A stretch of 64,000 bases of DNA from Rhodococcus sp. UNC23MFCrub1.1 (GCF_000686025.1 NZ_JMLQ01000004.1:1-64000), one strand, 5' to 3'. Shown: positions 34,701 through 41,453, counted from the first letter of the stretch. The notes: generated from the sequence alone by a model not told the origin. Numbers and translations: made by a program.

Positions 34701-34919
34701 GAGTACACGGCGAAGGCGCAGGCACGTGTGGTGGCCGGCAAGCGGCGGCTGATGGAGGCGATGTGCGGCGGATCCTCGCTGTACGAGCGTCCGGAGGATC
34801 GCCGACTGGGCCACGACGGCACGTCGAGCGATGCGAAGCACGAGCTCGAGATCGATCTGCTGCTGAGCGAAGATTCTCGCCTCGGCGCGGACGACGTCTA
34901 CCGTACGGTGGCCGAGTGA
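25719..34919 (+). CDS. fas: Type I fatty acid synthase (FAS-I)
   Basis: A 3066-residue multidomain synthase making acyl-CoAs de novo, close to the mycobacterial length. GTG at 25719 follows AGGAGAGG and gives the family start V-T-I-N-E. Domains in order: acetyltransferase (S149 in G-H-S-Q-G), enoyl reductase (from about 405, L-L-A-G-M-T-P-T), MaoC-like dehydratase (about 1215, G-D-H-N-P-I-H), malonyl/palmitoyl transferase (S1432 in G-H-S-V-G-E), an Ala/Pro-rich linker (about 1735-1765), acyl carrier domain (likely phosphopantetheine S1803 in D-G-V-S-S), ketoreductase (about 2110, V-V-T-G-A-S-K-N) and ketosynthase (C2710 in A-A-C-A-T-A, H in K-H-D-T-S-T-N and G-H-S-K-G). Corresponds to Rv2524c. 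acpS overlaps its stop. Confidence 0.98.
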   Translation: MTINESTPPNRQRSTDRAESLAERFVAGEPYAFAFGGQGAPWLPTLDELTRDCALEPQITDLVNTAADILAPVAQELLVVRPLGFDPIAWMLEQELADDPSAGPSTAALASAAVSVPGVLLTQIAALRALSVQGLDWTATPPSAVVGHSQGVLAEAAVADLGRSDAELLAVAQLIGAAAGLVGRRRALIGSGERAPMIAVSAVDPVRLQAIVDEVAGDDATTSAVVAIRNGRRRVVLSGPYTKLVRVQQRCEEISATETRERDAKKRGGAIFAPVFEPLDIEVGFHHPQMGEAVDVVGQWAERCGVDVSRARALAQAILVDPVDWVAATESVVTAGASWILDLGPGDALTRLTASNISGHGVGVVAASTRTGHRNLLTPGAAPEVDRPWSDFAPSVVTLPNGYTAVETSFTKLTGRSPILLAGMTPTTVDPKIVAAATNAGHWAELAGGGQVTEEIFAGHVAELQELLEPGRSVQFNSLFLDPYLWKLQLGGKRLVQKARTAGAPFDGVVVTAGIPELDEAVALIEELTEVGISHVCFKPGTVAQIRAVIRIANEVPDYPVIVHIEGGRAGGHHSWEDLDDLLVATYAELRSHDNIVICVGGGIGTPERAADYLTGRWSEAAGFPAMPLDGILVGTAAMATLEATTSPEVKQLLVDTPGTPDWVGAGTAIGGMASGRSQLGADIHEIDNAASRTGRLLDEVAGDDEAVAARRDEIIAALDATAKPYFGDIASMTYLRWLERYLELAVGHDIDTDTPWLDVTWRVRFRDMLQRAEARLHPVDRGPVPTLFAEDDILDRPADALRALVAAYPDASTVELHPADVPFFISLCRIPGKPVNFVPVVDKDVRRWWRSDSLWQAHDARYSADQVCVIPGTVAVAGIDRLNEPVGDLLNRFEKATADRLLGSGADSVAVATRRHPDIAGGLVGMVLAAPDITWASRLAPNPVRRLGALSEWDVVSDEAATHARTGATLTVAGSDQVLLSVPLSPGKSVDIRITVPASAVDGGAPLVTDADAESSMSALLGVAAGQELPTVKGGAARLNIAWSPDLVADHAGVTGSGLPADYGVGHSAVPDVLVGACWPAVFAVLGSARTADAGSVIEGMLDLVHLDHRIDLMGTLPDHHSILVVKAQSGEVVDTDLGRVVEVSVEIGAMLGEGLDAPVVATLVERFAIRGRTGTGTLSDPPRAGGSVTDALVETPRRRRRDTTITAPRHMGAFAQVSGDHNPIHTSDAAARLAGLGDPIVHGMWLSAAAQQVVTAVDPAATTPPRRLTAWTTRFLGMVRPGASIDVRVDRVGYEAGSEIVEVSCKVDGDMVMMATGRIAAPKTVYAFPGQGIQQPGMGLDARARSKAAREIWERADKHTRAALGFSIFAVVRDNPTELRARGVTHRHPDGVLHLTQFTQVAMAVLGVAQVAELRESGAFVEDSFLAGHSVGEYNALAAVAGVLPLEAVLEVVFQRGSAMHQLVPRDAKGRSQYRMAAIRPSQVGLADDDVIGFVESIGERTGEFLQVVNLNLRGSQYAIAGTVAGLEELEREIDRRRAEFGGKRAFILVPGIDVPFHSTVLRGGVDDFRARLLELLPETIDPSILVGRYIPNLVPRLFTLDRDFVQEIADLVPSEPLADVLGLWDDWAARPADLCRVILTELLAWQFASPVRWIETQDLLFADESDGGLGIERFVEVGLGSVPTVANLATNTLKLPGRIGHPVEVLNIERDAAVVFSTDTDPEMVDEPESETPAADPAAAPAAVAAPVAAPAAPAGGPRPDDIAFTASDATTVLIALWTKLRIDQIGPADTIEALCDGVSSRRNQLLVDLGSELSLGAIDGAADADMGALAGTVNKLARTYRPFGPVLSDSVNDHLRKVFGPSGRRPGSIAERVAKVWQLGDGWAHHVTAEVALGTRDGASIRGGDLGGLADGAVADGAAVDAVIDAAVTAVGQRRGIQVSMPSSGGSGGGGTVDAAALGEFTENITGRSGVLASAARLVLEQLGFAENLTLPEADASEAELVDLVSTELGTDWPRLVAPSFDARKAVLIDDRWASAREDLARLWLGDEKAQALAVDTFAGTGTAVASQASWWQQKADAQGRGDLAATYGAIASAAAQSTEASTRWTGQVAVVTGASKNSIAAAVTGELLAGGATVFLTTSRLDESRVGFYRELYRTNATAGAALWVVPANMASYADVDALIEWIGSDQIDSAGGAKKLVKPAVTPTMLFPFAAPRVAGELSDAGARAEMEMRVLLWSVERLIGGLSKIGHDRDVDTRLHVTLPGSPNRGLFGGDGAYGESKAALDAVVNRWKAERTWAERVTLVHARIGWVRGTGLMGHNDPVANAAEAAGVRTWSTAEMAEQLLATCDEESRTAAAQAPLEVDLTGGLAEAGLDLAALAKQAADEAVADDAVAEALATVDALPAPPRLDEQPAAPAWTALDIEPSEMVVIVGTGELGPYGSARTRFEMEVDEKLSAAGVLELAWNTGLVVWENDPKPGWYDAESGDLVPEAEIADRYHDTVVERCGIRQYEDDGAMVNNTAPLLTSVFLDNDLTFVVGSEAEARAFVGADPERTVVNQNAEGDWQVTRKAGTEIRVPRQMKLSRTVGGQIPTGFDATKWGISPDMASSIDRVALWNIVCTVDAFITSGFTPSELMRWTHPSLVANTQGTGMGGMESMRSLYIDTLLGDARANDILQEALPNVVAAHVVQSYVGSYGAMIHPVAACATAAVSVEEGVDKIRLGKATFVVAGGFDDLSTEGIIGFGDMSATAEASAMHAKGISDRRFSRANDRRRGGFVESHGGGTILLARGDLALEMGLPVLGVVGWAQSFGDGVHTSIPAPGLGALGAARGGQDSAMALSLSALGVSADDIAIVSKHDTSTNANDPNEAEMHTRLARALGRTEGNPLFVVSQKSLTGHSKGGAAAFQLIGLCQVLAEGVVPPNRSLDCVDDTMTEFENLVWVREPLRFGERLPFKAGLLTSLGFGHVSGIIAVVHPQAFLEAVPAAQREEYTAKAQARVVAGKRRLMEAMCGGSSLYERPEDRRLGHDGTSSDAKHELEIDLLLSEDSRLGADDVYRTVAE

Positions 34920-35308
34920 GCATCCTGGGAGTCGGTCTGGATCTGGTGTCGGTCTCGGAGTTCGCCGAGCAGATGGAGAAGGTCGGGACCACCATGGTCC
35001 GCGACAGCTTCACTGCCGGCGAGCGCCGCCACGCCGCCACGCGCAGTGCGGATCCCGCGCGGCACTACGCCGCGCGGTGGGCCGCGAAGGAAGCGGTGCT
35101 GAAGGCTTGGGCCGCATCACGTTTCGCTCGTGCGCCCCAGATCGGCGACAACCCGTACCCGCTGATCGAGGTCGTCAACGACGCGTGGGGACGTCCGTCG
35201 ATCAAGCTGCACGGCATGGCCGCGGAGTTCCTGCCGACGGTCAAGATCCACCTGTCGCTGACCCACGACGGCGACATGGCGGGAGCGGTGGCGATCCTCG
35301 AGGAGTGA
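34916..35308 (+). CDS. acpS: Holo-[acyl-carrier-protein] synthase
   Basis: A 130-residue phosphopantetheinyl transferase that arms the FAS-I carrier domain. The GTG start overlaps the fas stop by 4 bases (GTGA), so translation is coupled. The conserved G-V-G-L-D-L-V near the start (Mg-binding Asp) and W-A-A-K-E-A-V-L-K-A (Glu and Lys) are intact, as is the late S-L-T-H-D. The fas-acpS pair is the Rv2524c-Rv2523c arrangement. Confidence 0.97.
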   Translation: MSILGVGLDLVSVSEFAEQMEKVGTTMVRDSFTAGERRHAATRSADPARHYAARWAAKEAVLKAWAASRFARAPQIGDNPYPLIEVVNDAWGRPSIKLHGMAAEFLPTVKIHLSLTHDGDMAGAVAILEE

Positions 35309-35331
35309 TCGTCAGACGAATGACGGAGAAG

Positions 35332-35364
35332 AGGAGAGCCGACGCGATCAGCGTCGGCTCTCCT
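35332..35364. terminator. Bidirectional terminator after acpS / TetR gene
   Basis: AGGAGAGCCGACGC (35332-35345) pairs perfectly with GCGTCGGCTCTCCT (35351-35364) around a 5-base loop, followed by T-rich sequence. The TetR stop codon (35348-35350) lies in the loop, so this one hairpin can end transcription of both convergent units while encoding the last residues of the regulator. Confidence 0.85.
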
Positions 35365-36160
35365 TTTCTGCCACCAACAGGTAGGCGCCCATCAGGCGCT
35401 TCAGCTCGGCGACGGCGTCGGCGTGACTCTGACCGTCCTGCACCGAGAAGTTGAGCATGGAGTAGACGACGTGCACGAGCACCTCGGCCATGAGGTTGCG
35501 GCGGGCACGTGGGGTGCGGGGTGTGAGCGGTGCGAGCACCCGCTCCACCTGGGCGGCGAACGCCTTCTCGTGGATCATGCCGGTGGCGCGTGTGGCCGGG
35601 GTGGACTGCATCGCCAACCACACCTCGCGTCGGGACGGATCCGACGTCCACAGGCTGGAGAGATGGTCCAGGAAGTCGTCGAGGAAGCGTAGCCAGTCGA
35701 GTGACGGAACCTCCCCGTCGAAATCGGCGAACTCCTGGCGCACGCCTGCGAGATCCTGGCGACCCAGTTCGCACACGATGACGTACTTGTTGGCGAAGAA
35801 CTGGTACAGCGTGCCGATGGGCAGCCCGGCGCGGGCCGCGACCTCCTCGCACGTGAACGACTCGAACCCCACGTCGGTCAACAGTTCGCGCGACGCCGTC
35901 AACAACGCGTCGAACTTCCGTTTGCTGCGCTCCTGGGTGGGGCGGCGGCGGGGGAGCAGCTCGACGGGCTCGTTCTCGTCCGCGTTCTCGCTGGTGTCGG
36001 CCCCGTCGCGGACATCGGTCTCGTCGTGAAGGCCCTGTTCGTGCGCTGTCTCCTCGGTGATCGGGGTGCTGCGCCCCGGTGCTCCGTCGGTCGACTCCAC
36101 GTCACCAACAGTATCGGTCGACCCACCGTTCTCGAACAGTGAGCTACCGTTCGGCCGCAT
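35348..36160 (-). CDS. TetR family transcriptional regulator
   Basis: A 270-residue regulator. About 75 acidic, low-complexity residues precede a TetR DNA-binding domain (about 78-125: F-T-C-E-E-V-A-A-R-A-G-L-P-I-G-T-L-Y-Q-F-F-A-N-K). The C-terminal ligand domain runs from about 130 to 265. The first ATG at 36160 is used, but later starts would remove only the poorly conserved acidic leader, so the true N-terminus is uncertain. It converges on acpS; it does not look like FasR, whose gene lies elsewhere in mycobacteria. Confidence 0.88.
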   Translation of the reverse strand: MRPNGSSLFENGGSTDTVGDVESTDGAPGRSTPITEETAHEQGLHDETDVRDGADTSENADENEPVELLPRRRPTQERSKRKFDALLTASRELLTDVGFESFTCEEVAARAGLPIGTLYQFFANKYVIVCELGRQDLAGVRQEFADFDGEVPSLDWLRFLDDFLDHLSSLWTSDPSRREVWLAMQSTPATRATGMIHEKAFAAQVERVLAPLTPRTPRARRNLMAEVLVHVVYSMLNFSVQDGQSHADAVAELKRLMGAYLLVAEKESRR

Positions 36161-36307
36161 TCAATATGAACTTACGGTATGTTTAGAGACTGTTACAAGA
36201 CGCATCGTTCACTGACGGAGCAAGTAGTCGATCGTTCAGGCCGGTCTCGGGGGAGTCACGACGGCTGTGTCGGCTTCCGGTTCGTCTTCGAGAAGAGGAG
36301 GCACATC

Positions 36308-37648
36308 ATGAACGACACCCCCCGCAACAGCAGCGCACCCGAGACCCGTGGTGACACCACCGTGGTCTCCGCCGTTCTGCTGTATCACCTGGACGGGTCC
36401 ACGGTGACGGCGTCCCTGCTGTCTCCCATCGACGGGTCGGACCTCGGCGTCGCCGAGTCGATCGACCTCGAGGACTTCTCGCCCGAGCAGATCGGGCTGA
36501 CGGTGCCGATGCTGTGGGACCTGGTGGACGTCGCCGACGCCTGTGTCATGTCCGTCGTGACCTCGGGCGCTGCCGCTGACATCGACGTGGCTCCGCCCAT
36601 CCTCGAACTCGCGTTCGGTGTTCCCGTCTTCGACTCTCCCACCCCGGTCGTCGCGGACACGCCCGCCGCCGGCGCGACACTCGACGACGACGCCACTCCT
36701 CCTGCCGACGATGTCGCGCCCTGGCAGCGGACCACACCCTCCGCTGTCGCCGCCGCCGCAGCGGCAGCCCGCCCACCTCTGCGCCCGACGCGTCCCGTCC
36801 CGGCCAAGCCGGTACGCCGGTCCGCGACCGGTGCGGGGAAGTCCGGCGTCGTGAAGTCGGGCGCGTCCGCGTCGCCGATCTCGAAGTCCGCAGCGGCACG
36901 TGCCGGTGTGGCAGGTGCCGCCGCCGCGGCTGCTCGCCCCCGAGTCGCGTCCGCCGACGAGGTCACGCCCGTCGACAAGGCCGTTCCTCCCACGACGTCG
37001 TCCGACACCGACACCGAGGTGTTCCCCGCCGTCGTGGCGCCTGCTGTCGTCGATCCGATCGACGATGCTCGGACCGAGGCCATCCCGGTGGTGACGGCCG
37101 CGTCCGTCGCTCCCACCGGTCGCCGCTCGCGCCGTTTCGTCGGGTTCGCCGGCGCTGCCGCCGCAGCAGCGCTGGTCGCGGCGGGCATCGGTACCGCTGC
37201 CGTGATGTCCGGTGGATCGGACAGCGTGCCCCAGAACACCGCCGCGGAGCAGCAGGCCCCGAACGGTGGCTCCGCGTCCCCGGTGGCAGATGCTCCCGCA
37301 GTCGCGGCACCGGTGGTTCCCGCTGCTCCGGCCGCGTCGCCGGCCCCCGCTGCTCCGGCAGCGCCGGTTCCGACAGAGGACGCCGCAGCAGACGCCGCGG
37401 CCTCCGACTGGACCGCGCCGTCGGCAGCACCCTGGTCGCCGACCGCCGCTGCGCCGGCGCCCACGCCGTGGACCACCACGCCGCCACAGCAGCAGTCGTC
37501 CTCTCCCAGTGCGGTACCCGCTCCGCAGTTCACCGTCCCGGTGCCCGAGCAGGATCCGAACAAGTCCCCGCAGCAGCTGCAGGACGAGGCGTGGGCGAAG
37601 CACTGGCAGCAGACCGGGCAGTGGCTGAACCAGGAGTTCCCGCAGTAG
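36308..37648 (+). CDS. Ala/Pro-rich single-pass membrane protein (hypothetical)
   Basis: A 446-residue protein of unknown function. ATG at 36308 follows AGAAGAGGAG at 36291-36300. Residues 1-105 form a compact, possibly folded domain (D-T-T-V-V-S-A-V-L-L-Y-H-L-D). A long Ala/Pro/Ser low-complexity stretch follows to about 270, then R-R-S-R-R and a single membrane helix (about 277-300), then an external Pro/Ala/Gln-rich tail of about 140 residues. This resembles actinobacterial wall-spanning or signalling scaffold proteins. Base composition is typical of the region. Confidence 0.75.
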   Translation: MNDTPRNSSAPETRGDTTVVSAVLLYHLDGSTVTASLLSPIDGSDLGVAESIDLEDFSPEQIGLTVPMLWDLVDVADACVMSVVTSGAAADIDVAPPILELAFGVPVFDSPTPVVADTPAAGATLDDDATPPADDVAPWQRTTPSAVAAAAAAARPPLRPTRPVPAKPVRRSATGAGKSGVVKSGASASPISKSAAARAGVAGAAAAAARPRVASADEVTPVDKAVPPTTSSDTDTEVFPAVVAPAVVDPIDDARTEAIPVVTAASVAPTGRRSRRFVGFAGAAAAAALVAAGIGTAAVMSGGSDSVPQNTAAEQQAPNGGSASPVADAPAVAAPVVPAAPAASPAPAAPAAPVPTEDAAADAAASDWTAPSAAPWSPTAAAPAPTPWTTTPPQQQSSSPSAVPAPQFTVPVPEQDPNKSPQQLQDEAWAKHWQQTGQWLNQEFPQ

Positions 37649-37679
37649 GTCGACGTGTCGAGGTGCCAGACTGTTTTCC

Positions 37680-39071
37680 ATGACCTCTGGTACCGATGCG
37701 CAGTTGTCCGAGCTCCGAGACCGCGTGCGTGCGAGCATGCCGAGAGTGCGCGCCGAACTGGCAGACCTCGTCGCCTTTCGCTCCATCGCCGATCCCGAGC
37801 AGGCGCCGCCGTCCGAGTGCCGCTCCGCCGCGGAGTGGGTGCGGGACGCATTCCGCGACGCCGGCGTGAAAGACACGGAGTTGCACGAGACGTCCGACGG
37901 ATCGGCGGCTGTCATCGGTCGGCGCCGCGCTGCGGACGGTGCTCCGACAGTCCTGCTGTACTCGCACTACGACGTCCAGCCTGCGGGCGACGAGTCGCTG
38001 TGGAACAGCGCGCCTTTCGAGTTGACCGATCGGGACGGTCGCTGGTTCGGCCGCGGTTCGGCCGATTGCAAGGGCAACGTGCTGATGCACCTCGCGGCGC
38101 TCCGTGCGCTCGGCTCCGACTCGGAGGTGGGCATCGTGGTGGTGTGCGAGGGCTCGGAGGAGACCGGGACCGGTGGCCTCGAGGACCTGGTGCGCGACCG
38201 TCCCGAGCTGTTCGCCGCAGATGTGATCGTCATCGGCGACACGGGCAACATCGCCGTCGGAACGCCGACGCTGACGACGTCGCTGCGCGGCATGGCGATT
38301 GTTCGGGTCGACGTCGAGACACTCCGCGGCGCAGTGCATTCCGGGATGTACGGCGGGCCCGCGCCCGACGCACTGGTGGCCCTCGTGGCGATGCTCGCCA
38401 CGCTGCACGACGTCAACGGCGACACCACCATCGACGGGGTGGACGGTTCCGGCGTGTGGGACGGTGCCGAGTGTCCGGTCGAGCGTTTCCGGACGGATGC
38501 GGGCGTGCTGGACGGTGTGGAGCTCGCCGGGAGCGGGTCCATCGCGGACCATCTCTGGGCCCGGCCATCCGTCACCGTCATGGGCATCGACTGCCCACCC
38601 GTGGTGGGAAGCGCCGCCGCCGTGGTGCCTCGCGCGTCCGCGCGCATCGGACTGCGCGTACCGCCCGGCATGGACGCCGAGAAGACGCGTGATCTGCTCG
38701 TCACTCACCTGACGAATGCGGCGCCGTGGTCCGCGCGGGTGACGGTCACGCCGGATGCCGTCGGATCACCCTTCGCCGCCCGTACGGACGGCCCCGCGTA
38801 CGGCACGCTGATGACCGCGTTGAGCGACGCCTACGGCGAGCCCGTGCAATTCGCCGGGCAGGGCGGTTCCATTCCGCTGTGCACCGCGCTGCAGCGCGCG
38901 GTTCCGGACGCGGAGATCGTCCTCATGGGCGTCGAGGAGCCGCTGTCGACCATTCACGCACCGAACGAGAGCGTCGACCCCAGCGAGATCGAGACCATCG
39001 CGGTGGCCGAAGCAGCGTTCCTGAGCCGCCTGCCCGAGCAGTGGCGGCTCAGAGCTTCAGATCGCGGATGA
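37680..39071 (+). CDS. M20 family dipeptidase/metallopeptidase
   Basis: A 463-residue M20/M25/M40 enzyme, dipeptidase (CNDP-like) subgroup. The dinuclear zinc site is visible: Y-S-H-Y-D-V-Q-P, G-R-G-S-A-D-C-K-G and C-E-G-S-E-E-T-G-T, with the final His in S-T-I-H-A-P-N-E. A dimerisation lid domain occupies about 195-330. It corresponds to Rv2522c, next to fas-acpS in M. tuberculosis. The last 23 bases overlap the convergent bcp gene. Confidence 0.93.
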   Translation: MTSGTDAQLSELRDRVRASMPRVRAELADLVAFRSIADPEQAPPSECRSAAEWVRDAFRDAGVKDTELHETSDGSAAVIGRRRAADGAPTVLLYSHYDVQPAGDESLWNSAPFELTDRDGRWFGRGSADCKGNVLMHLAALRALGSDSEVGIVVVCEGSEETGTGGLEDLVRDRPELFAADVIVIGDTGNIAVGTPTLTTSLRGMAIVRVDVETLRGAVHSGMYGGPAPDALVALVAMLATLHDVNGDTTIDGVDGSGVWDGAECPVERFRTDAGVLDGVELAGSGSIADHLWARPSVTVMGIDCPPVVGSAAAVVPRASARIGLRVPPGMDAEKTRDLLVTHLTNAAPWSARVTVTPDAVGSPFAARTDGPAYGTLMTALSDAYGEPVQFAGQGGSIPLCTALQRAVPDAEIVLMGVEEPLSTIHAPNESVDPSEIETIAVAEAAFLSRLPEQWRLRASDRG

Positions 39072-39522
39072 GCTTGGCGACGTGGCCGGTGGCCTTCACG
39101 TTGTACTGAGCCACCTCGACCTTGCCGTCGGCGTCGATGACGAACGTCGAGCGGATGACGCCCGTGACGGTCTTGCCGTACATCGACTTCTCGCCGAACG
39201 CGCCCCACGCCTGCAGGGTCGACTTCTCCGGATCGGAGAGCAGCGGGAACGTGAGGCTCTCGTCGTCGCGGAACTTCGCCAGCTTGGCGGGCTTGTCCGG
39301 CGACACCCCGATCACCTCGAGGCCCGCATCGTTGAGCTGCGCCAGGCTGTCGCGGAAGTCGCACGCCTGCTTCGTGCACCCCGGCGTCGCCGCGGCGGGG
39401 TAGAAGTAGACGACCACGCGTCGGCCGGCGTAGTCCGACAGCGACACGGTGTTGCCGTCGGCGTCGGGAAGGGACAGGGCGGGAGCAGCGTCGCCTGCGG
39501 ACAGTCTCGAGGTCGTGGTCAC
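39049..39522 (-). CDS. bcp: Bacterioferritin comigratory protein, thiol peroxidase (Prx)
   Basis: A 157-residue atypical 2-Cys peroxiredoxin that reduces peroxides. The peroxidatic cysteine lies in A-T-P-G-C-T-K-Q-A-C-D-F with a candidate resolving cysteine five residues on, as in Bcp/PrxQ. GTG at 39522 gives V-T-T-T-S-R-L. Counterpart of Rv2521. The 3' end overlaps the M20 gene by 23 bases, so mRNAs are antisense to each other there. Confidence 0.95.
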   Translation of the reverse strand: MTTTSRLSAGDAAPALSLPDADGNTVSLSDYAGRRVVVYFYPAAATPGCTKQACDFRDSLAQLNDAGLEVIGVSPDKPAKLAKFRDDESLTFPLLSDPEKSTLQAWGAFGEKSMYGKTVTGVIRSTFVIDADGKVEVAQYNVKATGHVAKLIRDLKL

Positions 39523-39634
39523 GATGCCAAACTTAGCCGACTCGTCCGAGCCGGGCAGGCGCGCCGGGCGTCGTGCTCTAGGCTCTGAGGCGACCGCAGA
39601 AGTTCTGCATCTTCGTCCAGCCGGGAGGGCTTTC

Positions 39635-39856
39635 GTGGCACGCAACACCGACAACATCGAGCGCGACATCGAGGCCGCACGCGACCAGCTCGCGTCGACC
39701 CTTGACGAGCTCAGCGTGCGCGCCAACCCGAAGCGGCTGGTCGAGAACACCAAGCGCAGCGTCGTGGGCACCCTCAACGAGCCCGCCGTGAAGTTCTCGC
39801 TCATCGGCGTCGGCGCCGTCGTCGCCATCCTGGTGATCCGCAAGATCGTCAGCTGA
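39635..39856 (+). CDS. DUF3618 family small membrane protein
   Basis: A 73-residue protein with the DUF3618 signature N-I-E-R-D-I-E-A-A-R-D-Q-L-A-S-T-L-D-E-L near its start and one membrane helix (about 53-70). GTG at 39635 is preceded by GGGAGG at 39623. It corresponds to Rv2520c. Function unknown; the Arg/Glu-rich amphipathic helix faces the cytoplasm. Confidence 0.9.
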   Translation: MARNTDNIERDIEAARDQLASTLDELSVRANPKRLVENTKRSVVGTLNEPAVKFSLIGVGAVVAILVIRKIVS

Positions 39857-39948
39857 GCATCTGCGCAGGTCAGTGACTCGATTTCACTCCATGCGCGCCA
39901 GGTGTTAATGTCTTTCACGCACCGAGGAGCGCGAGCCGCTCCGACCAT

Positions 39949-40024
39949 GCGCCTATAGCTCAGTTGGTAGAGCAAGTGACTCTTAATCACTGGGTCCGGG
40001 GTTCGAGTCCCTGTGGGCGCACCA
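39949..40024 (+). tRNA. tRNA-Lys (anticodon CTT)
   Basis: GCGCCTA and TGGGCGC form the acceptor stem, GCTCAGTTGGTAGAGC the D arm, and the anticodon loop reads CTCTTAA with CTT as anticodon. GGTTCGAGTCC is the T arm and CCA is encoded. Length 76 bases. A perfect terminator hairpin follows, and accessory DNA begins just beyond. Confidence 0.97.
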
Positions 40025-40031
40025 CAAAGGG

Positions 40032-40061
40032 CCCCTGATCAGCGGTTATGCTGATCAGGGG
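40032..40061 (+). terminator. Intrinsic terminator after tRNA-Lys
   Basis: CCCCTGATCAGC (40032-40043) pairs perfectly with GCTGATCAGGGG (40050-40061) around a 6-base loop and is followed by TTCTTCT. It lies 8 bases after the tRNA. Confidence 0.9.
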
Positions 40062-40443
40062 TTCTTCTGGTTTCGGTGTCACTCACTACTTATTCATGAC
40101 TTTCAACTCGAAACTCGCGTGTTCGGGCTCTCCGGGCAGAGACTGACGGTGCATTACCGCTGGTCAGGGCGTCGCCATCTGGTCTGTACTGGGTCCAATG
40201 GACGGTAATCAAGAGTCATGTAGCAACGGACGTCCACCACGGGCCGCGCTGAGGGCTGTCGCCCGCCATCTGACATGGGGCGGCCGGTAGTCGTGCCGCC
40301 AGCGACCATTACCCTTTGGCGTTCACCACCGAGCTCCCCACTCGTGTGCCGCACCCGGGCGCGAAGTTCCGAGCGCGGTGACGTGATGGTGGGTTAACTG
40401 GTCTGGCGCGCCCGAAACTGGTCGCTGCCGCGCGCGGTCACCG
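40062..40443. other. Noncoding gap after tRNA-Lys
   Basis: No supportable gene is visible in this 382-base stretch. It contains an interrupted inverted repeat, ATTACCG (40153-40159) and CGGTAAT (40203-40209). Its position between a tRNA and decayed genes suggests it is a scar of gene gain and loss. Confidence 0.5.
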
Positions 40444-40790
40444 GTCGTCGGGCATTGCTCTGCTCAGTTGCAGGGCGACGCCGTGACGGCCATGGCCCGT
40501 GAGCACACCCCTGACGTGGTGGTGATGGACGTGCGATGCCGTGGGTCGACCGCGTCGCCGCGACCTCCGACCTGCGCCGCAACCTCGAGGCGGACGGACC
40601 CGCGGCGCTGGTGCTGACGACTTCGACATCGAGGAAGCAGCCTGGTCCGGCATCGAGCCGCGCCGACTGGCTCGTCCTCGAGGACGCGGAGACCGAGTTT
40701 CTCCTTGTCGCGAGCGGTGCACACCGGATCCCAGGTCGTTCCCGCTCCGGCGACCCGTCGCCTCCTCGCCCGGCACCGCACCCACGATCG
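40444..40790 (+). pseudogene. Decayed NarL/FixJ-type response regulator
   Basis: Pieces of a receiver domain appear in successive frames. From 40444: V-V-G, then A-R-E-H-T-P-D-V-V-V-M-D-V-R (phosphoacceptor Asp region). A missing base near 40534 shifts to M-P-W-V-D-R-V-A-A-T-S-D-L-R-R-N (from 40536) and L-V-L-T-T; another near 40621 shifts to F-D-I-E-E-A-A-W-S-G-I. Later fragments resemble F-L-L-V-A and A-P-A-T-R-R-L-L-A-R. This is the order of motifs in NarL-type regulators; no start codon and no clear HTH domain remain. Boundaries are approximate. Confidence 0.65.
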
Positions 40791-40937
40791 ACCCGGCCCA
40801 GAGTCAGGACCCACGTGTTCGAGCCGCTCGGCGAACTCGACCTGCAGGACTGTGGCCAGCTCGCGATCTACGTTCGCCGCACGAATTTGCTGTGATCGGG
40901 TCCGAGCATCCGGAGGACGTGACAGATCGACGTGCGG

Positions 40938-41387
40938 TCACCGGCTACTGTCGGCCGATCTGCCTGCAGCCCGCAGCATCTCGAGAGCGGAGCCCACTGC
41001 GCGAATGGTGTCGTCGTCGAGAACCGCGCCGATGCGCCGGTCGAGTTCGCGGTCGAACACGACAGTTCCTGCCGCGAGAATCTCGCGGCCGGCCGGTGTC
41101 AGTGCGACGAGTGAGGACCGGCGGTCGTCCGGGTTCGCTCGGCGGGCGCAGTAGCCCGCCGCTTCGATGCGGTCGACGACCTTGCTGGTTCCCCCGACAG
41201 TGATGGCGAACTCGGCGGCGATGTCCTGCACCCGGACACCACCGTCATGGGCATCGAGCAAGCGCAGGATCTCGAACCAGGTCAGGTGCAGGTCGCACTC
41301 GCCCTGCAGTGCCTTGTCGATCGCGATCCACAGGTCGATCTCGTACCGGACGAGGTTGTCGAAAAGGGCGGTGTTGTCGTTCGTCAT
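40938..41387 (-). CDS. MarR family transcriptional regulator
   Basis: A 149-residue winged-helix regulator. Helices around F-E-I-L-R-L-L-D-A-H-D-G-G, recognition helix I-T-V-G-G-T-S-K-V-V-D-R-I-E and the wing R-R-A-N-P-D-D-R-R-S-S-L-V-A-L-T are typical. ATG at 41387 (M-T-N-D-N-T) is chosen over the in-frame extension to 41438, which is not conserved and runs into a hairpin at 41412-41440. It may control the PPOX/SnoaL genes and the divergent UvrA-like gene, where an operator-like repeat lies at 42403-42424. Confidence 0.9.
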   Translation of the reverse strand: MTNDNTALFDNLVRYEIDLWIAIDKALQGECDLHLTWFEILRLLDAHDGGVRVQDIAAEFAITVGGTSKVVDRIEAAGYCARRANPDDRRSSLVALTPAGREILAAGTVVFDRELDRRIGAVLDDDTIRAVGSALEMLRAAGRSADSSR

Positions 41388-41411
41388 GGCCGTTCCGTGT
41401 TGATTGTGGGC

Positions 41412-41440
41412 GGGTGCGCTCGCGATGTGCGAGCGCACCC
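41412..41440 (-). terminator. Hairpin between PPOX pseudogene and MarR gene
   Basis: GGGTGCGCTCGC (41412-41423) pairs perfectly with GCGAGCGCACCC (41429-41440) around a 5-base loop. It follows the PPOX stop codon and precedes the MarR start. There is no T tract, so it may be a weak terminator or attenuator. Confidence 0.6.
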
Positions 41441-41453
41441 GAGGTGGATCAGG

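Noticed and set aside
27657-34841. A 2394-codon open frame antisense to fas
   Set aside because: It is a shadow of the GC-rich coding strand; the composition is Arg/Gly/His/Asp-rich without domains, while the plus strand has full FAS-I domains.
40154-40354. A 66-codon minus-strand frame in the gap after tRNA-Lys
   Set aside because: No ribosome-binding site, no similarity I can recognise, composition like noncoding DNA.
39949-40443. tRNA-Lys as the attachment site of an intact mobile element
   Set aside because: No integrase, transposase or repeat of the tRNA 3' end could be found in the window; only the position is suggestive.
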